Source: CAZCJU01 sp964562175
GTDB lineage: Bacteria > Bacillota > Clostridia > Oscillospirales > CAG-272
Length of the DNA stretch: 31,538 nt
Assembly (NCBI GenBank): GCA_964562175.1
Contig: CAZLRV010000022.1
Coordinates: forward strand, 1 to 31,538
Direction of reading: 5' to 3'
Part shown: positions 22,479-29,839 of the stretch, piece after piece
How positions within the stretch are numbered: the stretch's first letter is position 1
How the letters are laid out: each line of letters begins with the position of its first letter
Notes under the pieces: generated by a model
The model's input: the letters and a program-made list of their open reading frames with translations, nothing else
The model's database searches: none
Told to the model about the DNA's origin: nothing
Translations under genes and position numbers: made by a program

Positions 22479-24203
22479 TCATTTTTGCGTGCAATATTGA
22501 GCTATATATTTTTCGAAAACGGGAAACACGAGCTTCATACCGTCGGCGTTGAGGTGGCTTATATCGGTGGGCTTCATACAGTATTGCGATCTGAACTCTT
22601 GGTCTGTCATATAAACGCCGGTCGCTTTTTGGTCCATTGCGTTTATACACGGTACTCCCATGCTCTCGCACACCTCGATCAAGGCTTTGCCGTAGTCACT
22701 GCAATACAAGCCGACGGAGTTTGCCGCACCGCCGACTTCCCAGACCGTGAGGCATATAATAGTTGCATTCGGATATTTCTTTTGAAGCTCCTCTATCAAA
22801 TATCTCGATGCGCCCATCATGGTTTTCGTGTCGCGGCTGTCTTTGTCGCCGAGCGGAACGGATTTGTTATAATCGTTTCGTCCGCCCTCGATGACAACTA
22901 TATCGGGGTCATTGTCCTTCATATTTTTATATCTTGATACCATCGGGTCGTTTGTTGTCACATAATTCGATATCGTCGAGCCGTTCACGCCGTAATTTAA
23001 GTATGTCATGCCGTACTTTTTGGCAAGCAATGCGGGCCATACGAGCGTTTTATCGAGTCCGTTGCCTGCCAGATAGCTGTCACCTATGACCGTAAAGGTC
23101 TTACCCTTAAGCACGTCGTAATACGTTTTATCCGCGTCCTTTACTGCCCAATATTCAAGTGCCTCTTTTCTTATCTGCTCCGCAGTCGAATCGGCGCTTG
23201 TCTTGCTCTTGTATATTTTAAGCCCTTCCGTTATTTCCGAGGGCAGACACAGGCGAATATTTTCGTTTTCCTTCTCGCTTATATATGTATAGGTCACCTC
23301 GCCCGAGTCATCGGAGCGTATCAAGGAATTTGCGTGTGTAACATTTACACCCGTACCGTCAATTACCCATTCATCCGACTCGTTCTTTACCCATGAGGAC
23401 ACGGCATACGTCATATTATCGCCGTTGCCTGCGGTAAATTTGAGCTTGGTACCCGCAGCGGCAAGAGTTATAACATCCGAATAGACATATCCGTGTGCGG
23501 TGTCGTTTATTTTGTTCGCATATCCGCTCGAATTTTTTTCCGAGCCGATATAGCCTGTATGGAATCTGACATCAAGCGTTTCTCCCGGGCGGCTCGTTGA
23601 GGTAGCTTCTATAACATCAACGGTAGGCTCGGCATCGCCTCGCACCGTTATGCTCGGATACGATTCGGGAGTATGCTCGGCGGTATTGCCGGAACGGAAG
23701 CAAAGCCTTACGTACTCGTCATCCGAAGAGGTCGTATAAGAATACGTTCTTTTTCCGTCCGCATTTACCTGCTCGGCACTCTCGCCGTCAAGATTGTTTC
23801 CGTCCTTGTTGAGCGTGTAATTAGTATTTCCCTTGTTCCAGCTTGAAAATACGTAAACAAGATTGCTTGCAAAGCCCGTATCTCCGCCTGATGCACTGTT
23901 GTCGTCCGTAAACGATATCGTAGAGCCTTTTTTCGGTATGTGGATAACGTCACTGTACGAATATAGGCTACCAAGCTCGTTTATTTTTTGTTTATAGCTC
24001 GGATTGCTCTCCGAACCTACGTAACCGAGCGACCAGGCAACATCAAGCGTGTACTCGTTTCGTACATCCTCCGATATGCCCTGCGTTATTTCTCCTCCGT
24101 CCGTCACAGCCGTGTCATTTTCACCGCCGCCCCCGCAAGAGGAAAACGCATTCGATACCGCCGCAAGAGCCAATACCAAAGCCAATAGCCTCGCTTTTTT
24201 CAT
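22479..24203 (-). CDS. SGNH/GDSL hydrolase lipoprotein with duplicated N-terminal domain
   Basis: This is a 574-residue protein. A signal peptide ends in a lipobox-like AFSSC (Cys23), followed by a GGGG linker, so it is probably a lipoprotein. Residues 50-190 and 208-335 are two related beta domains (shared GYxGSExN, KIN, YSDVI, SSW, RLC). The SGNH hydrolase domain (365-574) has Ser376 in VIGDSYLAGNG, the glycine block NYGVNGST, Asn443 in GGRND, and Asp547-x-x-His550 (DISHLNADG). Such enzymes remove acyl groups from polysaccharides or lipids; the substrate is not evident. The N-terminal pair could bind carbohydrate. The gene has its own promoter and terminators, so it is a single-gene unit between the T7SS and kinase operons. 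The ATG start has an AGGGG site. Confidence 0.9.
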   Translation of the reverse strand: MKKARLLALVLALAAVSNAFSSCGGGGENDTAVTDGGEITQGISEDVRNEYTLDVAWSLGYVGSESNPSYKQKINELGSLYSYSDVIHIPKKGSTISFTDDNSASGGDTGFASNLVYVFSSWNKGNTNYTLNKDGNNLDGESAEQVNADGKRTYSYTTSSDDEYVRLCFRSGNTAEHTPESYPSITVRGDAEPTVDVIEATSTSRPGETLDVRFHTGYIGSEKNSSGYANKINDTAHGYVYSDVITLAAAGTKLKFTAGNGDNMTYAVSSWVKNESDEWVIDGTGVNVTHANSLIRSDDSGEVTYTYISEKENENIRLCLPSEITEGLKIYKSKTSADSTAEQIRKEALEYWAVKDADKTYYDVLKGKTFTVIGDSYLAGNGLDKTLVWPALLAKKYGMTYLNYGVNGSTISNYVTTNDPMVSRYKNMKDNDPDIVVIEGGRNDYNKSVPLGDKDSRDTKTMMGASRYLIEELQKKYPNATIICLTVWEVGGAANSVGLYCSDYGKALIEVCESMGVPCINAMDQKATGVYMTDQEFRSQYCMKPTDISHLNADGMKLVFPVFEKYIAQYCTQK

Positions 24204-24240
24204 ATGTTATGATTCCCCTATCATTTTTATTGTATAGCAT

Positions 24241-24269
24241 ATGATACCACAAATAATCGATTATGTCAA
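24241..24269 (-). promoter_or_regulatory. Strong sigma-A promoter (extended -10) of the SGNH gene
   Basis: TTGACA (24264-24269), a 17-base spacer, then TATCAT (24241-24246) with TGG just before it, making an extended TGN -10. Transcription would start near 24235, giving a leader of about 32 bases. Confidence 0.8.
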
Positions 24270-24328
24270 GCCGCAAAGATAAGAAAACGCAATTATCTGT
24301 CCGTCTTTTCGAAAGCCGGTGCAAATGC

Positions 24329-24365
24329 AAAAAGGCGGTAGCTTTACGCTTGTAAATTCACCGCC
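24329..24365 (-). terminator. Intrinsic terminator of the T7SS substrate operon
   Basis: In transcript sense GGCGGT pairs with ACCGCC (6 bp) around an inner TTTAC/GTAAA stem with a 4-base loop (AAGC), followed by TTTTTGC. It lies 11 bases after the stop of the FHA gene. Confidence 0.75.
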
Positions 24366-24376
24366 ATGCGTTTATA

Positions 24377-25399
24377 TTATTTGCTTAATATAAAATAAAG
24401 CTCCTCGTTTGCCACACGTATCGTGTCACCTATAAAGATCTCCGTTTCTTGTTCGGGAAAAACGGGGTAGCCGTTTACAAAGGTCTTGTTTGTCGAGTGT
24501 CTGTCTATGATATAATATCTGTTCTCACGCACAACTATGTCCGCATGATATCTGCTTACATACGAATTATCATCCATAACGAGATCACAGCCCCGATCTG
24601 CGCCGAGTCTGAAAAGACTCTTGTTCAAAGGATGGCATTGTCCGTTCTTCAAGCGCATAAGCACCGGAAAGGTCGGTGATTGACAAAAATCGTATGTGTC
24701 ATCCCGCATATTATACTCTGCGGCAGGGGCACGGCTGTCATTTACGGCGGAAAACGGATCGTATTCAATAGCCACATTGCTTTTTCGTTCAACGACACTT
24801 CCCGCGGTAGGCTGTTTTTTCGGTGGAACATTTTTCTTTTGAGGAGGATCACCCGAAAGAGAAAGTATCATCGCGTCAAAATCATCGAGCGAAAAGGGTG
24901 CATTTGAGTCAAAAAACGCTTTATATGTTTGCAAATATGCGACACCGTCGCGAGGATCGAAGCTGAGGCTGTACGGAAGCCGTTTTAAAAACAAATGAGG
25001 GCGTTCCCCGTTTTGATTATTCACTATCGGCCAAAAAATACATTTGACACGTCCCGAATACGGATCGATAAAAACCGTATTCGGATGAAGGTCGAGATTA
25101 TTCGTATTCAGACCGTTTTGCTCGCACACCCTTATCAATGCGCTGATATTGGCGACAAGTTGCAAAAATCGCTTTTTCGTAATCGCAATTCGAAAATATT
25201 GATTCAACGGCACCGGACCGTCGGCTATGCACTCGATCGTCTCTCCGCCTCGTTTTCGGCAAATATTCATCGGCAAAAAACCGTCGAACGCACCGGAGGT
25301 AACGGCATTGTATACTCTTTCATTTATCGCCTCGGGATAAGAAAGCTTGTTGACGATAACGGTCTTGCTCCTTTTATGTTCAAACGTTATTTTGCTCAC
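24377..25399 (-). CDS. DUF6382-FHA domain protein (T7SS-linked phospho-Thr reader)
   Basis: This is a 340-residue cytoplasmic protein. Residues 1-180 match the DUF6382 type of domain, which resembles the pseudokinase part of EssB/YukC (LDLHPNTVFIDPYSGRVKC, residues 102-120) and lacks kinase catalytic motifs. A Pro/Lys-rich linker (185-240) leads to an FHA domain (250-340) with the conserved binding residues Arg264/Gly266 (FRLGAD), Ser282 and His285 (SRYHAD), and Asn304/Asn309 (NKTFVNG), so phospho-Thr binding should be intact. The start is GTG at 25399 with AAAGGATG upstream; a nearby ATG is out of frame. It is the last gene of the T7SS operon and has its own terminator. I infer that it reads phosphorylated TTVL motifs and passes the signal to the secretion machine. 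Confidence 0.85.
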   Translation of the reverse strand: MSKITFEHKRSKTVIVNKLSYPEAINERVYNAVTSGAFDGFLPMNICRKRGGETIECIADGPVPLNQYFRIAITKKRFLQLVANISALIRVCEQNGLNTNNLDLHPNTVFIDPYSGRVKCIFWPIVNNQNGERPHLFLKRLPYSLSFDPRDGVAYLQTYKAFFDSNAPFSLDDFDAMILSLSGDPPQKKNVPPKKQPTAGSVVERKSNVAIEYDPFSAVNDSRAPAAEYNMRDDTYDFCQSPTFPVLMRLKNGQCHPLNKSLFRLGADRGCDLVMDDNSYVSRYHADIVVRENRYYIIDRHSTNKTFVNGYPVFPEQETEIFIGDTIRVANEELYFILSK

Positions 25400-25420
25400 A
25401 TTTGCTCATCCTTTGAGTTT

Positions 25421-25735
25421 TTACCACTTCGGCAAAGCCCTCGCTCTGTCTATCGCCTTTGCCTGAGCATCCTTGTATTTGCTTGATGCATATCTAAGGT
25501 ACTTGGCATAGGATTCCAGAGCCTTCAGAAGCTGATAATGCACGGAATCGTTGCCGTCTGCCTCTTCAAATTTTGTTTTGAAAAGCGAGGAATCCGTACC
25601 TTGCCATGCTGACGAAAGTGTTTGAACATGATTTTGCGCTTCGGTCATATTTTTCTTCATCAAAGCCACATAATCGTCTATCTCTTTTGCGCATTTCTCA
25701 AATTCGCTGTGATCTACCTTAATATAGTTTGACAT
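25421..25735 (-). CDS. WXG100 family T7SS protein (copy 1)
   Basis: This 104-residue helical-hairpin protein has the turn motif Trp44-Gln-Gly46 (SSAWQGTDSS) and two long amphipathic helices. WXG100 proteins are small secreted substrates or partners of type VII systems and work as dimers or as chaperone-like partners of larger effectors. A C-terminal Y-x-x-x-D/E export signal is not clear here. The ATG start has an AGGGAGAT site and lies 12 bases after the stop of the second WXG100 gene. The FHA gene follows. It is only weakly similar to the neighbour beyond the fold, so the two may form a heterodimer. Confidence 0.88.
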   Translation of the reverse strand: MSNYIKVDHSEFEKCAKEIDDYVALMKKNMTEAQNHVQTLSSAWQGTDSSLFKTKFEEADGNDSVHYQLLKALESYAKYLRYASSKYKDAQAKAIDRARALPKW

Positions 25736-25747
25736 AGAGAATCTCCC

Positions 25748-26050
25748 TTATTTAAACGTATCTGCCAATGAGGTATTTGCTTTTTCCGTTTGCGTATAGC
25801 CCTCATTTACTTGCTTCATCAAGAAATTCACGTAATTGTTCAAGACGTTGTATCTTGGTTCGCAATAGTCGGATTTCATTTTCCAAAATTTCCCGATGGC
25901 TGCAGTTGCCGCCTTGCCTTCCCAGAAATTATCAAGGCGGTTTATCGCACTCTCAACATCCGAAAAGCCATCACGCAGCTGTGTATTACAGGTTCGTATT
26001 CCGTCTGCGGCACGAACCGCGGCATCGGTATTGACCTTTAATTCTGCCAT
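25748..26050 (-). CDS. WXG100 family T7SS protein (copy 2)
   Basis: This 100-residue helical-hairpin protein has the turn Trp43-Glu-Gly45 (LDNFWEGKAAT) and a C-terminal Tyr85-TQT-Glu89 that fits the Y-x-x-x-D/E type VII export signal. It therefore probably carries the export signal of a pair with the neighbour at 25421-25735. Its ATG overlaps the DUF4176 stop by one base (TAATG), and the AAAGGATG ribosome site lies inside that gene, so translation is likely coupled. Confidence 0.88.
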   Translation of the reverse strand: MAELKVNTDAAVRAADGIRTCNTQLRDGFSDVESAINRLDNFWEGKAATAAIGKFWKMKSDYCEPRYNVLNNYVNFLMKQVNEGYTQTEKANTSLADTFK

Positions 26051-26334
26051 TATTTCGCATCCTTTTCTTTATTTGCGTGAAACTCATTGTTTTTCAAAAG
26101 TTGAATATAAGTTTGGCTTTCTCCGTTTATACAGCCGATAAATTTAACATCGACGATATCCTCGTGATCAAACAAGAAGAAAGTATCGGAATCGATAAAT
26201 CCCTCCGGGAAAAGCACCGAAATATAATCGTGATCCTTTCCCTCATCGTCTCTTTGCGTAGTTCCGACTATCATAAGCGATTTGGTTGCGTTTTTCAGCA
26301 TCACAACACTGCCTATCGGCAATAATTCCTTCAT
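26050..26334 (-). CDS. DUF4176 protein of T7SS loci
   Basis: This 94-residue cytoplasmic protein matches the DUF4176 pattern (LLPIGSVVMLKNATKSLMIV, then DYISVLFPEGF). These small proteins are found almost only in Firmicutes type VII gene clusters beside WXG100 and LXG genes; their biochemical role is not settled. The ATG start has an AGGAGAA site. It lies 29 bases after the pretoxin-like gene and overlaps the WXG100 gene by one base. It supports the T7SS assignment of the whole cluster. Confidence 0.85.
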   Translation of the reverse strand: MKELLPIGSVVMLKNATKSLMIVGTTQRDDEGKDHDYISVLFPEGFIDSDTFFLFDHEDIVDVKFIGCINGESQTYIQLLKNNEFHANKEKDAK

Positions 26335-26363
26335 ACTATTATTCTCCTATCATTATTTAATAC

Positions 26364-27560
26364 TTAATTTTTCAATTCGAGCAATCCCTTATTGATCATA
26401 GGTATTAACTCATCTGCTTTCTTTTGAATTGCGGGTGATACGATCGTTTTGACAGTCTCGGCAATAGGACCTATGGCGGTCGCTATGCCTCCAATAGGTA
26501 CATCGACATCGTCTTTTTCGGAAACCAATTTATGGTCAATAAAAATATCCTTGTATGATTTTCCAATACCATACGTTCCTTTAAGAACACCGTACATCTT
26601 CGAACCGGCTTTGTAATAATTGTATACGTTATTTTTTACCGTCGTTACTTCCGTATAGGCGGCACCCACAATGATACTCTTGCTCTTTAATGATTTAATG
26701 TCCATCCAAAGATATTCCGATACATCGGTACGTGCGATATCCTTGACCTCGCTTGCCAGCACCTTTGTGTCAACTTTGGGAATATCTTTCTTCGCCGACT
26801 TAAATGCTGCCATCGATGTGTAAATATCAATTCCGTAATAAGCAATATTTCCGACAAATTCTCCAACCTCTCTGCTGCCCACTTTCGCACCGAACTCGCC
26901 CCCGATATATGCCATACCGTCTCTCAAAAGGTTATCGCCGACCTTTTCGTAATCATCGTTTGCAACATAACGAATATCGTTTACAGAGTTGTAGATATCA
27001 TTGAAGCCGCTTAAGACAAGCATTACCGACAAGGGTAAGGAAAGTCCGCCGCTTCCGATAAGCGAACCGACTCCCTCAACAACCTTTTTCACGCCTTTTA
27101 CACAGGTAATGACCGCTTTTCCGTATTCAACAAGATCGTATACCCAGCCATGCGAATTGTAACTGTCTATCACATAGTTGATTGCATTGATAGTGGTGGA
27201 TTTTACGTTTTCCGCAGCCTTCTTTATTGCCACACCGACATTGTATACCGCCTCTTTAATGTCCTCAAGCAAAGATCCGTTGAATGAAAGTGGGTCTTCT
27301 TTGCCGAGATCTCTCTCCGTTTTTTCAAAATCGGATGCGGTCTTTGTAAGATACGTTTGACACGCCCTCAAGTTTCCGCTGTAGCAGGTAAACCTATCGG
27401 CACTTGCCAAATTCCACAGGTCACGCAAGCCGACCTTTGAATAAAGGCCTTTCAATCTGAAATCGAGGTTGACTATACGTTTATTTACATTGGAAATACG
27501 TCCGGCGTACTCTTTAAGCCCGAATGTATCGACGGAAAGGCTTTCGGTAACGGTCTTCAT
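26364..27560 (-). CDS. Putative T7SS substrate with N-terminal DLW module and pretoxin-like region
   Basis: This is a 398-residue protein. Residues 8-85 are the same module found at the C-termini of the two lipases (VGLRDLWNLASAD at 43-55), here at the N-terminus where LXG-type effectors carry their targeting domain. Residues 100-160 are helical. Residues 165-260 are Gly-rich and hydrophobic (SLIGSGGLSLPLSVMLVLSG, then VNDIRYVANDDYEKVGDN), much like the pretoxin middle of LXG polymorphic toxins. The C-terminal 140 residues match no toxin I know. The ATG overlaps the stop of the hairpin-protein gene by ATGA, which fits co-folding of effector and partner. No signal peptide is present. It may be an effector, or a structural substrate that has lost a toxin domain. 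Confidence 0.7.
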   Translation of the reverse strand: MKTVTESLSVDTFGLKEYAGRISNVNKRIVNLDFRLKGLYSKVGLRDLWNLASADRFTCYSGNLRACQTYLTKTASDFEKTERDLGKEDPLSFNGSLLEDIKEAVYNVGVAIKKAAENVKSTTINAINYVIDSYNSHGWVYDLVEYGKAVITCVKGVKKVVEGVGSLIGSGGLSLPLSVMLVLSGFNDIYNSVNDIRYVANDDYEKVGDNLLRDGMAYIGGEFGAKVGSREVGEFVGNIAYYGIDIYTSMAAFKSAKKDIPKVDTKVLASEVKDIARTDVSEYLWMDIKSLKSKSIIVGAAYTEVTTVKNNVYNYYKAGSKMYGVLKGTYGIGKSYKDIFIDHKLVSEKDDVDVPIGGIATAIGPIAETVKTIVSPAIQKKADELIPMINKGLLELKN

Positions 27561-27823
27561 ATGACTCCGATACCTCCTCCGCCGCCTCCGCTGCCGCCGC
27601 CGCTTACAAAGCCCTCGGTGACCGTTGTTGTGTCTATGTTATCCAGCTTTCTTTTAACGGTTCTATACCGGTCTGCTACACTGCCTATGCAATTTGCGCA
27701 TAAGTCGTTGCCGATACCGACAAAATCATATCTGACCCCACGCTCGATAGCTTCAAGCTCACTTATAATAGAGTTAAGCTCTCTTTTTATGGACTCCAGC
27801 TCATTTCTTGCTTTTGTATCCAT
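27557..27823 (-). CDS. Small helical-hairpin protein with Gly-rich tail (effector partner candidate)
   Basis: This 88-residue protein has two predicted helices (residues 2-28 and 47-64) around a turn with NDLCANC, followed by a Gly/Ser tail (SGGGSGGGGGGIG). It has the size and shape of the LXG-associated (Lap-like) or DUF5082-type partners that bind T7SS effector targeting domains, but I cannot name the family. The ATG start has a perfect AAGGAGG site and lies 15 bases after the second lipase. Its stop overlaps the next gene by ATGA. The position between two proteins with the DLW module makes it a likely binding partner of that module. Confidence 0.7.
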   Translation of the reverse strand: MDTKARNELESIKRELNSIISELEAIERGVRYDFVGIGNDLCANCIGSVADRYRTVKRKLDNIDTTTVTEGFVSGGGSGGGGGGIGVI

Positions 27824-27838
27824 TTTATTTCTTCCTCC

Positions 27839-29119
27839 TTAAATGCTATTCAACAGTTCTTTTTCGACGCTGTCCATGTCGGCAGCCGTAGCCTCTAAAT
27901 ACGCCGCCGCACGTGACAGCCTCACGCTATAGCCGGTCAATATATCCGCACGCATTAAATTCCACAGATCAAGCAAGCCGACACGCCAATACAATGCATC
28001 GAGTCTGCCGTCTATTCTTGCGATACGTCTGTTGACATATCGCAGTCTTTGCGCATAGCTCTCCAGCTTATATGTATCAACGGTTATTTGCGGATTTTGC
28101 GTGGCATATCTGTATCCCGGCTTGAGATTATTTTCGCACCAAGCCTTGACCTTGTTTATCGTTGATGACAAAAACTCTTTAAGCTCGGATGCAAAGGCTT
28201 TGATATCTTCGCCAAGCTTTTCAAGCTTATCCACGACTCGATTCATGAACTCGACCGCACTCGGTATAAGCTCATTTCTAACGTAATCAACAATGCAAAC
28301 CACGCAATTATGCACGAGCTGCAGCTCGGCGCCCGACCTTTGTATATGGGAGGTCATTCCCGCAATTGCAAAATATGCGGCGTATTCATACCACGGCTGT
28401 TTGCTTTGGATAATGCTGTCATCACTGTTGAATTGACCACGTAGTGCTTCGAACGTATGCGGATTACTTCCGTTGCCCTCCGCAAAACGAATATTTCCGT
28501 ACGACGGCAGTCGCCCCAAAAACCACACATAATCGCCTACCACTACCACGATATCCACGCTGTCGGAGCATATCGCCTTTCTTTGCTCCGCTGTCAGCGA
28601 ATACGGATTCAGCGGTTGAGGATTCAGCAAATGTATTTCCTTGATATGCGAATAATCATTCACATACACGAACTCCGCAAGGTTACCGCCCTTTGAATGA
28701 CCGTACAAATAGTTATTGCCTGACAGATCTTTATATGTGTTAAAGAATTGCTCCGCTTGATTTGATTGCGGGGAGGTGCCTGTGCCGCAAGCAACCAAAT
28801 TATCGAGCCAATCATTAAGACTCTCCGGCTTTATACCGTCTGTTCCCCTGTACGAAAAGCCGGTATTTCCCGCCGTATCCGTAAACGCTATTGCTCCGAA
28901 GCCGGTAACGGGATCGTTTCCGACCTCTTTTACGGTAAGCTCGCCCAAGCCTATATCGCACAGCTCCCGCAACAGTGTTTTCGTATCATTATCCGACACG
29001 GAATCAACTATATCGGACAGCTTCATGCCGTTATATGTGTCATTCAATACATCGCTTTTGTACGACAGCTGAGTTAAATACAAATTTTGCTTATCGGTCA
29101 AATTTGAAAGATCGACCAT
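27839..29119 (-). CDS. T7SS lipase-like effector candidate 2 (reverse domain order)
   Basis: This is a 426-residue protein. Residues 1-230 are a DUF2974/Mbeg1-like alpha/beta-hydrolase with nucleophile Ser142 in YGHSKGGN, Asp196 (VVVVGDYVW) and His221 (NPHTFEAL), so a full catalytic triad is visible; YRGTDG (90-95) is near the oxyanion site. Residues 275-335 are helical. Residues 345-423 form the DLW module (VGLLDLWNLMRADILTGYS). There is no signal peptide. Lipase-first, targeting-domain-last matches the reverse order of S. aureus TslA. The ATG start follows directly on the stop of the lipoprotein gene (TAAATG), with no gap. It is a paralogue of the lipase at 29824-31452 but lacks that protein's hydrophobic middle segment. 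The substrate is likely phospholipid or another acyl ester, by family only. Confidence 0.8.
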   Translation of the reverse strand: MVDLSNLTDKQNLYLTQLSYKSDVLNDTYNGMKLSDIVDSVSDNDTKTLLRELCDIGLGELTVKEVGNDPVTGFGAIAFTDTAGNTGFSYRGTDGIKPESLNDWLDNLVACGTGTSPQSNQAEQFFNTYKDLSGNNYLYGHSKGGNLAEFVYVNDYSHIKEIHLLNPQPLNPYSLTAEQRKAICSDSVDIVVVVGDYVWFLGRLPSYGNIRFAEGNGSNPHTFEALRGQFNSDDSIIQSKQPWYEYAAYFAIAGMTSHIQRSGAELQLVHNCVVCIVDYVRNELIPSAVEFMNRVVDKLEKLGEDIKAFASELKEFLSSTINKVKAWCENNLKPGYRYATQNPQITVDTYKLESYAQRLRYVNRRIARIDGRLDALYWRVGLLDLWNLMRADILTGYSVRLSRAAAYLEATAADMDSVEKELLNSI

Positions 29120-29839
29120 TTATCTGCCCCCTTTTGTCAGCTCGTGCGCAGAGACAATGTTCGTATCCGTCACCGACAAAGTGGATCTCACTTCGGGAAA
29201 TCTATTCCAATCATCGTCATAAAATACGGAAATACCGTTCAACGCATCACTAAGCTCCGAGGTGATGTCCTCGACTTGAAGCATTTCGAAATCTATATAT
29301 TTCGGCTCAAGGCTCATCGCCTGCTTGTAAATGCCGAACAATTCTTCGGAATGCTCTGAAATTTCACCTCGGACGAGCGTTACAACGATAAGCTTCGTCA
29401 AGCTAAGCTTTTTCAACAATGTAGGTGCATCATTGTTCAATACAAGGCTCAATGTCACCTCTCCCGGCTCGGAAAATATAAAATGTGCGAAAATATCACA
29501 CTCGCCATTGCATAAGTGCCTCAAATAGTCGGCTGATTTTTTGCTTGCGACACAGACGGAATAGTTATCGGTCATCTCACCCTCGCCCCTTTGATAAACA
29601 TTGAATATATATTCGCCGTCATCAAGCGTCAATATGTCCGTATAAGTATCGTCCTTGGCAGATCGGAAGCTTTTGACATTAAAATCACGCCCGTACTTTT
29701 GAACGGCATATGCAAGCATTTGTTCCGCTCTTGTGTCATTTTCTTTTTTCATACATCCGTATACCCCCGAATTTGCCGTAATACATAAAAGCAATACAAC
29801 AGCCAATAGCTTTAAGTACGATTTTATTCTATCGTGCAT
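29120..29839 (-). CDS. Lipoprotein between two lipases (immunity candidate)
   Basis: This is a 239-residue protein. Residues 5-28 are a hydrophobic signal peptide ending VYGC (Cys29), a lipobox with an unusual Tyr at -2 but good Val at -3 and Gly at -1, so it is probably anchored outside the membrane. The rest is mixed alpha/beta with no catalytic motif I recognise. Its start overlaps the end of the first lipase by 16 bases and its stop touches the start of the second lipase. Such close placement, plus an external membrane anchor, fits an immunity protein that blocks a secreted lipase at the cell surface, as the lipoprotein TilA does for TslA. The role is inferred from context; sequence similarity to TilA has not been tested. 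Confidence 0.75.
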   Translation of the reverse strand: MHDRIKSYLKLLAVVLLLCITANSGVYGCMKKENDTRAEQMLAYAVQKYGRDFNVKSFRSAKDDTYTDILTLDDGEYIFNVYQRGEGEMTDNYSVCVASKKSADYLRHLCNGECDIFAHFIFSEPGEVTLSLVLNNDAPTLLKKLSLTKLIVVTLVRGEISEHSEELFGIYKQAMSLEPKYIDFEMLQVEDITSELSDALNGISVFYDDDWNRFPEVRSTLSVTDTNIVSAHELTKGGR

